A program made the translations under genes and the position numbers. A stretch of 64,000 nucleotides of DNA, taken from Tritrichomonas foetus (Eukaryota; Parabasalia; Tritrichomonadida; Tritrichomonadidae). This document shows, one piece after another, positions 49,167-60,241 of the stretch. The stretch spans positions 1-64,000 of the forward strand of contig MLAK01000663.1 of NCBI GenBank assembly GCA_001839685.1, written 5' to 3'. Positions within the stretch are counted from its first letter, which is position 1. The number at the start of each line of letters is the position of its first letter. Below the pieces are notes generated by a model. It did no database searches, was not told where the DNA came from, and saw only the letters and a list, made by a program, of their open reading frames with translations.

Positions 49167-52100
49167 TCATTTTCTCGGCCGTTGAATTGATTCAATGTCA
49201 AGACTCGAAGCAATAATTGTCCGTAATTCTGGTGAAAATTGCGATGATGCATTAATCAACTTGCCCCTAGACTTCTGCAAATGTAAAGTAATGTAGACGA
49301 GTCCGACAGCATCAATAACAGTTTCCTGAAGCTCTCTTGGTGTTGTAAAATTGATGCTTTGAAGGATTCCGCAAAGCATCTTGCAGGCTATATCTTCATC
49401 ATTTTCTAATCGAGAAAAATTAGGTAATACCATACAAATGTAAGCATATAATTTCCTATCATCGTTTTTAATGATTTCATATGAATTGCTACAAATTTTG
49501 CGGAACAATTCCAATCTTGAATAAGTCAAAAAAAGTCGACTTGTTTCTAATGCAATGTCGCATTTAGGATTTGAAATTAATCTCAAAAAATATGTATAGC
49601 ATATATCAAGTGGCATTGAAGAAGCAATCATTGAGATAAAGAAGCATTTTCGTTCACGATTTACCCATGTATGAGTTGTATCATAGACAGGCATGAGCAA
49701 ATTATCAATTAATGTTTTTTTATCAGAAAACGTAAGAAGGAATGCAGGAATAGAAAACATAAATATATATCGAGGTATAGATTTATACGCTCGAATTATG
49801 ACATCTGGATCTTGAATGATAGACATATCGCTTTCAGTAAGTAATTCTGTAGTTTTTAGAGCAATATCTTCACCAGTAATAAAATACTTTTTGGCATCAG
49901 GAAGTGTTGAAATGACAGAAATGAATTCTTCTCGAATTCGAGGGGTAAGGTGATCATATAATGTTGAAAGCATTGGTGTCATCCAATTCAAGGCAAGATC
50001 ATCAGTTTTGATAAATGGATGAAGAGCTTGAAGAACCATGAAAGCTTCTTCAAAGTGATCATACAATAAAAGTCTCGCCATTAAAGCAAGAGCAAATGGG
50101 ACAGACATTTCAGCGACAGTGATAACAAATGGGCATTTAATTATTGATGGATCTGTGTTATTTTGGAGTTGTTCACATGTAGTTTTTGCAAGGAGTTGGG
50201 CAAATTCACGATTTTTCTTGAGTTTTGAAGAATATGTTAAAATATTTAATGAATATAATGGATTTTTTCGAATATCTAATTGAAGTTCATTGATTGATAT
50301 CGAATTTTTTGATGTATCATTATAATTATCTTTACCAACATCCTTCGAAGTATCTTTTATATTTTCTTTCGAGTTTTCTCTCAATACCTCTTTAAACCCA
50401 TCTTTAGCACCATTAAATCCGTCTTTAAAGTTGTCTTTGGAACTATTAAAATTGTCATGAGTTGTTTCAGATGATTGCCGAATTGAGTCATATGTGAAAG
50501 GCTTTTCGTTTGGATTTTCAGAAATGAAAGGGATTTTTTTAATGATTAAATCTCTTAACTCCATAAATGATGAGTATTCATCATAGTCTTGGTATCTAAT
50601 CATTGAATCTATATAAGATAAGGTTCCAAGTAAAACAATTGGATCATCACAATCGACGATACAATCTTTAATAATATCATTTACATAGTACGATATTGTA
50701 CAATAGTAACGATAGATTAAAATTCTGGCATAAAACTGAATAGGGCCATTTTGTTTTAAACATTCGAATGCAAATGGAATTATATGCTTCTGTATCGGAA
50801 AAAATAAAAGCAATTTTAAAGAATGAAGAATAATTGCTCTGAGATATATTTCAGCCGAAAAGAAATCAGTTATTGGCAAAGAAAAAAACTGTTCAGCTAT
50901 TTGAATGGAAGAGGTTGGCATGATTGTTGCCATTGATAGAATTAAAAAATCATAAATATTTTTGGTTAATGAACCATTTGTGATCATTGTTCGCATGTTC
51001 TTCATTAAAGTGAAGGTTGTATATCGCAATAAAGGTAAATCCATGGCTGCAACATGAAGTGAATTAAGGAGACCTTCATGGGCAAGTTTCATGATTTCTT
51101 TAAAACGTTCACTGACTGAGTTTCCACATTGATGGATGAAAATAATGATCTCAGAATCAGTTTTTGGTTTATTAGATACACGAAAATTTGATGTGTCTGA
51201 TAAAAAGTATGATAAAGCCAAATTTGGGGTAGCTTCAATTAAACTATCTAAAGAATTATCAAGTGACATGTCAACCAAAATAAACTGGTTTTGAATTTCT
51301 TTTAACGATTCAGTTGGATCCAGTTTTTTACCAGCCAATTTTGAAGGTACCAACAAATTAAATAAATACAAATCTTTTGGAATGCAGTTTATAAATCCAA
51401 GAAGGCAGAAAGGCGAAAGATATGGAGATGATTGAATATATTCACATAAAATTTGGCCGTCAATTTGATCTTTTTCAGCAAAGGCTTGAATGTAAAGAAA
51501 AAGAGTGGAAAACATAAAAAGGATCTGCTTATGGGATGTTTTTCTATTGTTATTGAAATCCATCAAAAGTTTGACAATTGCTTGAGTGAGAATAAATTTT
51601 GAATTCTGAAGTTGTAGAATTGGCTCAAATCTATCAATTGAGGCATGTTCAATCATTAGCCTCTGAAAACTTTCAATATGTGTGTCATGAAAGCATGGAT
51701 CTGTTTCCCATGCGAATTGGATGTGCGCGTTTGAAAAGCCCGCCAATTCCTTCTTAACGGCTTTTTGTTGAGGGTTAGCAGGAAATTTGATGTTCGCATT
51801 TCCTAAAGAAAAAGGATGAATAATCATTGCAATTCTTTGCAATCGCAGAAAAAACGACTGAAAGTGCTCGATGAGGGCAACGCTGGGCTTTCCTAAACTT
51901 ACTTTTGAATTTAAAATACCTGTAACGAGTATAACTGGTGGGACTTTTGCTGCAAATAAGTCGATTAAATTATAGGCAGCTTGTTTCGTAACGAATTGCA
52001 TTTTTTCGGAATTTTCGGTATTCGACGTAATCCATGCACCAAGAAAAGCGAAAGCAGGAACGATTTCGTCTGTTGTTGACTCTTCAACCATATTTTGGAT

Positions 52101-52190
52101 TTTTTGGAAACTGACATCCTGGTTATTAAAAAAGCGTATAATCATCTGAAGAAGGTTTGGCGACTTAGGTGTTGAGACTGACGGTCTCAT
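49167..52190 (-). CDS. Large alpha-helical repeat protein, unknown
   Basis: A 1,007-residue, almost entirely helical protein with HEAT/ARM-like spacing of hydrophobic residues. An internal polar segment near residues 590-620 has repeated short SKDNFKDGF-type units. TCAATA lies about 13 nt upstream of the ATG. I do not recognise a family signature; a Mediator, exocyst or other scaffold subunit is possible but unsupported. The two N-terminal SP dipeptides (VSTPKSP) might be phosphorylation sites. A profile search with HHpred would decide the family. Confidence 0.72.
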   Translation of the reverse strand: MRPSVSTPKSPNLLQMIIRFFNNQDVSFQKIQNMVEESTTDEIVPAFAFLGAWITSNTENSEKMQFVTKQAAYNLIDLFAAKVPPVILVTGILNSKVSLGKPSVALIEHFQSFFLRLQRIAMIIHPFSLGNANIKFPANPQQKAVKKELAGFSNAHIQFAWETDPCFHDTHIESFQRLMIEHASIDRFEPILQLQNSKFILTQAIVKLLMDFNNNRKTSHKQILFMFSTLFLYIQAFAEKDQIDGQILCEYIQSSPYLSPFCLLGFINCIPKDLYLFNLLVPSKLAGKKLDPTESLKEIQNQFILVDMSLDNSLDSLIEATPNLALSYFLSDTSNFRVSNKPKTDSEIIIFIHQCGNSVSERFKEIMKLAHEGLLNSLHVAAMDLPLLRYTTFTLMKNMRTMITNGSLTKNIYDFLILSMATIMPTSSIQIAEQFFSLPITDFFSAEIYLRAIILHSLKLLLFFPIQKHIIPFAFECLKQNGPIQFYARILIYRYYCTISYYVNDIIKDCIVDCDDPIVLLGTLSYIDSMIRYQDYDEYSSFMELRDLIIKKIPFISENPNEKPFTYDSIRQSSETTHDNFNSSKDNFKDGFNGAKDGFKEVLRENSKENIKDTSKDVGKDNYNDTSKNSISINELQLDIRKNPLYSLNILTYSSKLKKNREFAQLLAKTTCEQLQNNTDPSIIKCPFVITVAEMSVPFALALMARLLLYDHFEEAFMVLQALHPFIKTDDLALNWMTPMLSTLYDHLTPRIREEFISVISTLPDAKKYFITGEDIALKTTELLTESDMSIIQDPDVIIRAYKSIPRYIFMFSIPAFLLTFSDKKTLIDNLLMPVYDTTHTWVNRERKCFFISMIASSMPLDICYTYFLRLISNPKCDIALETSRLFLTYSRLELFRKICSNSYEIIKNDDRKLYAYICMVLPNFSRLENDEDIACKMLCGILQSINFTTPRELQETVIDAVGLVYITLHLQKSRGKLINASSQFSPELRTIIASSLDIESIQRPRK

Positions 52191-52715
52191 GCACTTGGTT
52201 ATTGAGATAGAAGCACTATAATATTTGGCCTTTTGGTCGAATGATTAGGTAAAATAATTCGCAAAAGATAAACTTTTTCAGTACGACAAAATTTTCAACG
52301 ACCAAATAAAGTCAGAAAAAAAATCCACGATGCATAATGGATTATATGTTTATAGAGTGATCAATAAGATTTTATTTATAAAATGAATCAATCTAATGAA
52401 TGACATTTTTTGATAGTATCACATATTTCTTCTGGTTATGGAATATATTCTAACTGAGGCACGATTTGATCTTATTATGTATATAAAATTCAAGCTTTAT
52501 ACCATGTTCAGATTCGTTCACGTGAATACACTTCATTCTCGAGAATTATTATATCTTTATAAAATTGTAGGGGAAATTGACAGCTTTCATTTATGATTGG
52601 TAAATAGTAAGGAAGACCTAAAAAGGCATTGAAACGTTATTTTGATAAATAAAACTGTGTTTGGAAAGATTCCAGTGAAATAAAATCAAATGTTGAAAAA
52701 AAAGAAATAATTTAA
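52191..52715. other. Intergenic spacer
   Basis: About 525 bp between two parallel minus-strand genes. AT-rich, no supported feature beyond the initiator-like TCAATA just upstream of 52190. Confidence 0.5.
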
Positions 52716-55160
52716 TTAACGAATGAGAGCATTAAATCTATTAAGCTTGGCACGTGAAGACTTGAAATCTTTTGTCAAAGCCGCTACCAATTTCTTATCT
52801 TTCTTACAACAATTCTTAAGCATTCCTTTCAAGTCACTAATGAGCTCATCATCAAGGTTGTATGCCTCAAGTTCAGCCTTCTTAAGGAGAAGAAGTTCTG
52901 CAAACATCCTGAGACCTGGTACCAAAACATCCTTGAATCTTTCTGTATTTTCAAACATTGTTGTGAGGTTGCTTAAAATGTCTGAAACTTCTTCACAGCC
53001 TGGTTCAAATGGTAAATTCATCAATAATGGAGCAAGAAGTTCATCAATGACTTCAACCTCATCGTTTCCTGCATAAACGCTGAAAACGAAGTTTGTCACT
53101 TCTGGAATACCTTCTCCTGTCATAATATCAATTTCTTCTTCTTCTTCTTCATCTGGTAAAGATTTCTTGGCAAATTTAATAAATGGTTTTAAGAAATCTT
53201 CGATTGGTGTCATCTTAGAAGCATAAGCTTGGAAGAGTTTACGGGCAGCTTCAGCTAAAGCTCCAAGTTCATTACCATCAAAAACTTCACACTTTTCGAT
53301 CATTTCTTTAATCATTTTTCCGAATTCTTCAGCACGATCTTCTGGGAAGCAGCCTACATCGAAGCTAGCTTTGATTGGAATGAGGACTACTGGTGCAATT
53401 GAAAATTGGGTGTGACCGAACCAATCGAGTAATGTTGGAATGAATTGTGCGCCTTTAGTTGGGAACTTTTTAATATAAGCAGTGATAATCATAAATGGTG
53501 GAACACATGGTGGGAAAATTTTATGAGGAAGGGAGCCATTGAGGAACTTCAGGTTTCCTTCAAGTGAAGCATTAACTAATGGAAGAAGGATATCTTCTGG
53601 GATATTATAATGTTTTGTAAGTTTTTCAATGCAAAGGGTGATTAATTCAGCATTTTCTGAGTCTTCACAAACTTTTAATGCTTCAACTAATGCTTTAAAT
53701 ACATTAACTGCGTTTTCTTCACCAATGGATTTAGATAATGGATGGATGACATTGCAAAGACGTGTTATTGTATCTTCTGTAGCGTTTGGTAAATTAGCTG
53801 AAATAAACTGTGCAACGACATCACTTTGATTTACAGCGAAACCAAGTTTAATAATTGTAGCAACTGTACTTGCACAGTCAATTTTCTTCTTAAGAACTCC
53901 GATTTGATCATTATTGATTTCTTTAATGATTGGAACAACTAATTCTTCGATTTTTGTGCCAGCTTCATCTTTGAATGATTCTGCAAGTGTAGCAAGGAAG
54001 TTTGCGACATATATGTATGTTCCAACTGATGATGCCTTGATTAAATCTGATGCAACATCAAGTGCGTCATTCACATCATCTTCAATGAACATTCTATCTT
54101 TGTATCCAAGGTCACTCATTACATCCAAACAGAGAGCACGAACAATTTCGGTATTCGAGTGTAAGTTATCATGAACAAAGTCAACAATTGGTTGGATGAT
54201 AGTAATATCAGCTTCTTCGTCTTCTTCTGGCTGGTCTTCTTCATCGTCGTCTTCATGTGGAATGACGTATGATGAAATGATTTTGAAATATTCAGGATAA
54301 TATTCTGCTGGGAATTCGTTGAAGAGGTTCAAATATTGTCCTAATGAGGTATCATTCAAGAAGAATTCTGTATCAAGAAGGGTACGATAAGCTTTGTTTG
54401 CACGCTTTCTAAGTACTTCATTCGAATGAACAAGAAGTGGCTTCATAAGATCATAGACAACGTTTGTTTCTGGTGCTGTTTCTGGTTCGTGCGCAAAAAG
54501 ATGGCCTGCAAACATAAGCATGTAGCAGCCAACAAGTTTGGACTCGTCATCGTCCTTCTTAAGGATGTTAAGAAGTGTATCACGAGCAAATGTTCCAATT
54601 GATTCATTAAGATGTGAAATTCCATGACAAAGTGGAGCAAAAACAAGAGCAGCTGCATTTGAATATTCACCATTGAGTGCTTCTTTTATCTGCTCAATAA
54701 GTGGTGGAACATCCTCCTCCGCAATTCCTTCAATGTCGCAGTTAGAAAGCGGTTCAAGGAAATCAACTGGAATATCTTTCATTTCACCAAGTTGATTATG
54801 AACAAGCTCGATTGTTGAGGCAAGAACTTTTTTGGCAAGGTCTTGTTTGAAAAATGGAATGAGCTGTAAAATTGCTTTCGCGTTGGCTGTTCGTTCTGCA
54901 AATGATTTTGAATTATCTATAAAGTTGGCTGTATTGTTAGTAATTACTTCGTTTTCTGCATTGAAATCGGGAATATGTTGTCTGTAAAGGCCAAGAACCG
55001 TCTGAATTAAGTTGAAATTGGCTGAATCGTTTTGGGCAACTTTGAAAAGTACACTCCAGAGTAAGATATGATCAATTGGTTCGATAGTTGCATCGTTGCT
55101 TTGTGAGAGAGTGGTGCAGCAGTCAGTAAGTGCATCAAGGAGCTCTTTAATTTGTTCCAT
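52716..55160 (-). CDS. HEAT-repeat karyopherin-like protein (importin-beta family)
   Basis: An 814-residue helical-repeat protein. The C-terminal VIDELLAPLLMNLPFEPGCE and the helix after it resemble the C-terminal repeats of importin-4/5 (VEEVLPHWLSWLPL type). An acidic loop (HEDDDEEDQPEEDEEADITI) lies mid-protein, as in several importins, and a second acidic loop (DEEEEEEID) near residue 680. TCATTC lies about 7 nt upstream of the ATG. If correct it imports ribosomal proteins or histones into the nucleus in a Ran-dependent way. Codon use is less extreme than in the spacers, suggesting good expression. A generic HEAT scaffold such as a condensin or PP2A-A relative is the alternative. Confidence 0.55.
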   Translation of the reverse strand: MEQIKELLDALTDCCTTLSQSNDATIEPIDHILLWSVLFKVAQNDSANFNLIQTVLGLYRQHIPDFNAENEVITNNTANFIDNSKSFAERTANAKAILQLIPFFKQDLAKKVLASTIELVHNQLGEMKDIPVDFLEPLSNCDIEGIAEEDVPPLIEQIKEALNGEYSNAAALVFAPLCHGISHLNESIGTFARDTLLNILKKDDDESKLVGCYMLMFAGHLFAHEPETAPETNVVYDLMKPLLVHSNEVLRKRANKAYRTLLDTEFFLNDTSLGQYLNLFNEFPAEYYPEYFKIISSYVIPHEDDDEEDQPEEDEEADITIIQPIVDFVHDNLHSNTEIVRALCLDVMSDLGYKDRMFIEDDVNDALDVASDLIKASSVGTYIYVANFLATLAESFKDEAGTKIEELVVPIIKEINNDQIGVLKKKIDCASTVATIIKLGFAVNQSDVVAQFISANLPNATEDTITRLCNVIHPLSKSIGEENAVNVFKALVEALKVCEDSENAELITLCIEKLTKHYNIPEDILLPLVNASLEGNLKFLNGSLPHKIFPPCVPPFMIITAYIKKFPTKGAQFIPTLLDWFGHTQFSIAPVVLIPIKASFDVGCFPEDRAEEFGKMIKEMIEKCEVFDGNELGALAEAARKLFQAYASKMTPIEDFLKPFIKFAKKSLPDEEEEEEIDIMTGEGIPEVTNFVFSVYAGNDEVEVIDELLAPLLMNLPFEPGCEEVSDILSNLTTMFENTERFKDVLVPGLRMFAELLLLKKAELEAYNLDDELISDLKGMLKNCCKKDKKLVAALTKDFKSSRAKLNRFNALIR

Positions 55161-55163
55161 TGC

Positions 55164-55169
55164 GAATGA
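55164..55169 (-). promoter_or_regulatory. Initiator-like TCATTC
   Basis: TCATTC on the minus strand lies a few bases upstream of the ATG at 55160, matching other genes in the window. Confidence 0.5.
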
Positions 55170-56251
55170 GAAATAAAAATGTTTTGAATTTGAATTTGCT
55201 TGACCAAAATTTTCAAAATCATGGTCGAAGAAAAGCGATCGTGGTCTGTATCTTTACTAATATCTATTTTTTTCCCAAAAAAAGATGAAAATAAATCCAA
55301 AACATTATATTTATGTATTTCATTCCTAAAGTAAAGTAATAAAACATGTACATATTCAGATATATGAAATTTCATGATTTGAATCTGAATGTATGAAAAA
55401 ATTTTCAATATGATTTGATCGTGCATACACAGAAATTATTTACTTGCTATATGGTCAACAAAAGACTCTCAAGGTAAGGACAAATATATTCATAAAAAGT
55501 TTTAGAATCCTTTCGGCTTTGATAACCTAAATATCACCACTTAGATTTAATGAATATAAAGATTTTGATATAACGAAATTAAAAACAAAATCTTGTGGAT
55601 TTTATGGTGGTTGCAGTTGAGAAATTGGAAAATATACGCTGCATCAATTTCTGACAAAATATTGGGGAAAAAGCTTGAAATTATAAATATATGATTTGAT
55701 TACTACATGATTTATATTCTTAGGTAAATTATACTGTTTTGTTTTGAAAAAAAAGAATATAAGTCCAAAATTGAATTTAAACAAACCATGTCAAATTAAA
55801 ATGACAATATTTTTAAACAATAAATCAACAGATTGTGAGATTTTTTTCAGAAGACATTATTCAAATTGTATATATATATCTGTTTCGTCACATCCATCAC
55901 ATATATAAGATAAATTAATAAATTCTTCCTCAAAAACAGCAGAAAGGAATGTAAATTTTTGAAATTTAGTTTGTTCATCGGCTTTTACAAATCTGATCGT
56001 AATACATAAGTCATATCTATATTTACCAAAATCTTATTCCTAAACAAGATCGGAAAAAAAATCGTAAATAGAGAAAAAGTGATATTTTTGATCATGTGAC
56101 ATCATTTGAATTGTTCTATACTTTCAAATATGCTCGGTATCGGCTTTTTCTCATCAAAAAGTTCTTTACGATTTTCATTCATTGAATAATTTCAATGGCA
56201 CTCACTAACATTTTGAACACTTGATTTTACTTCACTTTCTATAACAACAAG
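55170..56251. other. Intergenic spacer
   Basis: About 1.1 kb between divergent genes. AT-rich. TCACTT at 56232-56237 lies about 18 nt before the next ATG. No gene or RNA was seen. Confidence 0.45.
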
Positions 56252-57100
56252 ATGGAATATACAACACTTGCAAATGGATTAAAGATGCCATTATCAGGAT
56301 TCGGAGTTTTCCAAGTCCCACCAGACGCCACCTGCGAAACAGCTGTTCTTGATGCAATCAATGCTGGATATCGCCTCATCGACACAGCCGCTGCATACAA
56401 GAACGAAAAAGAAGTTGGAAATGCAATCAAAAAGTCTGGAGTCAAACGTGAGGATCTCTTCATTGTTACAAAATGCTGGATTCAAGATTTTGGATATGAA
56501 TCAACAAAGAAAGCCTTCGAAACATCTTTAAAGAACCTTGGAATTGAATATCTTGATCTTTACTTATTGCACCAACCATTCGGTGATTACTATGGTGCAT
56601 GGCGTGCATGCGAGGAATTGTATGAGTCTGGAAAAGTCAAATCAATTGGCGTTTCAAACTTCTATCCAGACCGTTTAACAGATCTTTGCTTGAACTGCCG
56701 CATTAAGCCAATGGTCAACCAAGTTGAAATTCATCCATTCTTCCAACAAAATGATGCAATTGAAGTGATGAAAGAATTCAATATTGCTCCAATGGCTTGG
56801 GGACCACTTGATGAAGGAAGAAATAATATTTTCACTCATCCAGTTTTATCAGAAATTGGTAAAAAGTATGGAAAAAGTTGTGCTCAAGTTGCACTTCGAT
56901 GGAATGAACAAAGAGGTGTCATCATCATTCCAAAATCTGTCCACAAAGAAAGAATCATCGAAAACTTTAACATTCATGACTTCAAATTAAGTGATGAAGA
57001 TAATGAAGCTATTGCTAAGCTTGATCTCGGTCACTCAGAAATATGTGATCACAGAAGCCCGACATTTGTCAAATTCATCCTCTCATTCAAGATTCACTAA
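56252..57100 (+). CDS. Aldo/keto reductase, bacterial type
   Basis: A 282-residue cytosolic NADPH-dependent oxidoreductase of the AKR superfamily. The catalytic tetrad is Asp44 (RLIDTAAAY), Tyr49, Lys74 (VTKCW) and His107 (LLHQP). The C-terminal cofactor motif IPKSVHKERI is present. The length is right for a bacterial AKR. The sequence (NGLKMPLSGFGVFQVP, DYYGAWRACEELYESGKVKS, AWGPLDEGRNNIF) looks like bacterial 2,5-diketogluconate-reductase-type enzymes from anaerobes rather than animal aldose reductases. Trichomonads are known to have acquired many metabolic genes laterally; this may be one. The substrate is not determinable. The start is supported by TCACTT 18 nt upstream. Confidence 0.9.
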   Translation: MEYTTLANGLKMPLSGFGVFQVPPDATCETAVLDAINAGYRLIDTAAAYKNEKEVGNAIKKSGVKREDLFIVTKCWIQDFGYESTKKAFETSLKNLGIEYLDLYLLHQPFGDYYGAWRACEELYESGKVKSIGVSNFYPDRLTDLCLNCRIKPMVNQVEIHPFFQQNDAIEVMKEFNIAPMAWGPLDEGRNNIFTHPVLSEIGKKYGKSCAQVALRWNEQRGVIIIPKSVHKERIIENFNIHDFKLSDEDNEAIAKLDLGHSEICDHRSPTFVKFILSFKIH

Positions 57101-57455
57101 ATTGGTTTCTTTTTTGGATTTAGATTAAAGATCATCAAATATTTATTTTATTTTCTCTTTTTATTTCAAATTTAAATTAGCTTGAATCTCGCAAAAACTT
57201 ATAAACTTTATTTCTAAGCAATCAATGATCATATTAGCTGATCAAAACACCAAAATGTATGAATTATAAAGATTGTTGTATGAAATTATTTTATTTCTCT
57301 ACTGATCGCTATCATTGAGATGATTGGGAATTGAAGAAAATAAACGGTTTCCAAACAGAATGAAGTTTTCCAATTGTATTGATTCATAGAAAAGATGAAT
57401 TCAAAAAATTCGGTTCGATATCAAAACATTGAAATGAAATACATTTAGGATTTTG
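57101..57455. other. Short intergenic region
   Basis: About 355 bp between parallel genes. A tiny upstream ORF (ATG AAA TAC ATT TAG) lies near 57434 before the Rab ATG. It could reduce translation if included in the transcript. Confidence 0.35.
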
Positions 57456-58019
57456 ATGACTCAAACTTATCGAATTGTCATGATTGGAAATGCATATGTG
57501 GGGAAAACGGCACTTGTCATGAAATGCATTCATAAAACAACGCAGGTTAATTATGATGAAACAATTGGTGCAGCTTTTCATACTTATAATGCAAAAGTAA
57601 ATGGCATTGTTCAGCAATTTCAAGTTTGGGATACAGCAGGAACCGAAAAATATCGATCACTAGCACCTGTGTATTACCGAAATGCATCTGCGGCAATACT
57701 AGTTTATGATATGACTGACAAAATTTCGTTTGACGAATTGGAAAACTGGATTAGCATTTTCAAAGAGTCTTCAAGTCCAGATTCCATAATCTTTATTGTT
57801 GCAAATAAAAATGACCTCGAGGACTCAATAGTTATTTCACAACAAGAAGGGGAAAAATGGGCTTTTGAGCATCACTATCCATTCTTTTGTACATCTGCAA
57901 TTACGGGAGCTAATGTAGATAACATTTTTCAAACTGTAGCTAAAAAAATAGCCAGAGACACGAAACCAAATGTAGAGAAAAATCTAATTGAAGAAAAACA
58001 GAATAATAATTGCTGTTGA
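57456..58019 (+). CDS. Rab-like GTPase with altered switch II
   Basis: A 187-residue Rab-like GTPase. Motifs: GNAYVGKT (11-18), switch I Thr37 in ETIGAAF, WDTAGTE (58-64), NKND and TSA, with a double-Cys end (NNNCC) for prenylation. The catalytic Gln of WDTAGQE is replaced by Thr (residue 63), which would be expected to lower GTP hydrolysis. The TTG at 57453 is not a start; ATG 57456 is used. It is not closely similar to the Rab at 26330. The Gln loss appears in some Rab subfamilies, so it may be ancestral rather than damage. Confidence 0.85.
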   Translation: MTQTYRIVMIGNAYVGKTALVMKCIHKTTQVNYDETIGAAFHTYNAKVNGIVQQFQVWDTAGTEKYRSLAPVYYRNASAAILVYDMTDKISFDELENWISIFKESSSPDSIIFIVANKNDLEDSIVISQQEGEKWAFEHHYPFFCTSAITGANVDNIFQTVAKKIARDTKPNVEKNLIEEKQNNNCC

Positions 58020-58201
58020 TAACTTTATCATATATACCTTTTAGTGTATTAGTAAACAGTATATAGTTGTTTATTATATCTTTTTCAACAAATACACAAT
58101 CAATTAATTTCTCTTATCTTAAAAAAAGAGAAATAATGATCAAAACTGGAACTTTCTTTGTAGAAAAGATACTGTGAACAAAGAATCATTCCAAAAATAG
58201 T

Positions 58202-59843
58202 ATTTGAATTTGTTATACAATGATACAGAAGAAATTATCATTGAAACAGAGAATTATTTTCCTTTAATTCCATCTGAAGATGATACTATTTCAAGTTTAA
58301 CAAATTTATTCGAAAATATTTCTGCAACATAACCATTAATCTCAAATAGTAACATTTCCACACGTCGAAATGATAATTATCGGATTATTATTTCCATTCT
58401 AACATAAATTTGACCTCTTTCATATGCAGTTGTGAACAGTTTTAATAATTTTTAAAAATCTTGCTAATATATAAATGACTTCAATGGAAAATATAATTAT
58501 CCATCTGATATATTTATCTCGAATCCAAATTATGTGACAAACTTTGTTGGAAAGCCATTTATTATTAATACAATTGTTTCATTTTTCACACCAGCTTATC
58601 GACCCAAAAATGTTTATTTGGCTGAGCAATATTCATTTTTATCTCACGAAAATCAATACCACAATGTGGCCATACAACTTTTTATCGAAGGATTTGACTC
58701 TAATAGAGCTAGAAGAGCATTTTTAATTTGTGGTTGATATATTGAAAAAGCTCTCATATATTTAATAGTACTATTAGATTCCAGATATTTTGTTTATCAA
58801 ACAGAGTTGAAAAAGCCTGCGATAGATCAAATTTAAATCAAGCGTAAAGAAAAGTTAATTTTAAATTTAGTGAATATCAATTAATTTATTTATTTCTAGG
58901 AATTACCGAAAATATATTAAATATATTAGATAGTTACCATATTTGTGGGAAAAAATCGGTTGTAAAGGTTTAAAACCATCTGTATGCGATCAAAAAGAGA
59001 TTTTCTTATTTTAATTGCAAGTTTTGCATTTTCAAAACATATAAAATTGCTTAAAATTCCATTTGATAGATTTCACATTTCTTTTTGTCCCTTCCAGATA
59101 CAGATTTCATGACAAAATTCACCAATTATGAAGAATTGATGATAGGAATTGACCAAAAATTCTTTGAAATTTTAAGATTAATCATTCATGAAAATCATTC
59201 TCATTTAATTACTCTTCCTGATCGTTGAAAAATTGGTGAATGTGGGAGATATGCAATTCAATTCTTTTCTATAGTAAACACTCCTTAAAAAAAAAAAACT
59301 TCTCCGCCGGAGTCCAGTGTGAAGAATTAAATGGTGCTTATTTGTCTCAATTTTTTTTCGGCTGGATACCCTCAAACGGGCATGAATTACGATAAAAATT
59401 CGAAAATAGGTTCAAATTATGGCACGTGTAGAAAATGCTCTGGTGAGAGAATTTAATCAAGTTGGACCTTCAGAATTAACACAGCAGGATAATGATGCAT
59501 TATCAATGAGTTGTATTATGATGATGAAAGGATCTTTCGACTTGAATATTATACCGAATCCCTCTGCTTATATTCCAACACTTGATCAGATGTTAAGATA
59601 TAATGAGAAAACCATTGCAATATTAGATCGAAGTTTAATGATGTATGTTATTCTATGCATAAATATGACCTGCCTTATCAGACTATTTACTTGGAAATGC
59701 CATTTCAAGCAGATGAGGGAGGATATTTAAGAATTTCTATTGTTAAATGTCCTTATATTTACAAAATATTACCAAATAAACACAGAAATTTTACTTTATC
59801 ATCAATTCCTCTCCTACTGCATAATTTACGGAGAAGATGTTAG
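58202..59843 (+). pseudogene. Broken gene region
   Basis: Several plus-strand fragments. At about 58205-58332 protein-like codons include ETENYFPLIPSEDDTISSLT and end at a TAA. At about 58463-58737 a frame without a usable ATG includes YVTNFVGKPFIINTIVSFFT and ends LICG with a TGA, then continues in the same frame as YIEKALIYLIVLLDSRYFVY, showing a nonsense change. At 59109-59228 is MTKFTNYEELMIGIDQKFF. At 59419 an ATG frame (ARVENALVREFNQVGPSELT) runs until a frameshift near 59655, after which another frame reads KYDLPYQTIYLEMPFQADEG to a stop near 59843. These are probably one or two dead genes. Family not recognised. Confidence 0.5.
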
Positions 59844-60241
59844 AAAATATCTTGTAATTTCATAATTATTTCGAAAGATGAGTTATTTGTAACATCGCTT
59901 CGATGAATTAATGAAAAAAAGAATTATTGAATCCAAAAATTTTAAATTAAATTTTTGTGAATTATTTGCCAGAAGATTGAATTCCATCAGCTCCATCAAA
60001 GGAGAGAACTCCTGACAAACCTTTTCATCCGGTGAAATACGAAAAAACTTTTTGAATATTTTTGAAAAGTATCTCAATTTTTTCTTCGAATGAAAAGATT
60101 CGAATTTACATTTACAGAAAGATAGAAATAAAATTTATTATTTTGAAAGGAATTCAATGTTTATTCAATGAGATTGAATGATCATCATACAAATAGCGTT
60201 TATTATTCAATTTCTTCAATATTTCCGATATTTGACTCACT

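Noticed and set aside
59311..59325. CTCCGCCGGAG palindrome as a structured element
   Set aside because: Short and isolated inside a decayed region; no larger fold was visible.
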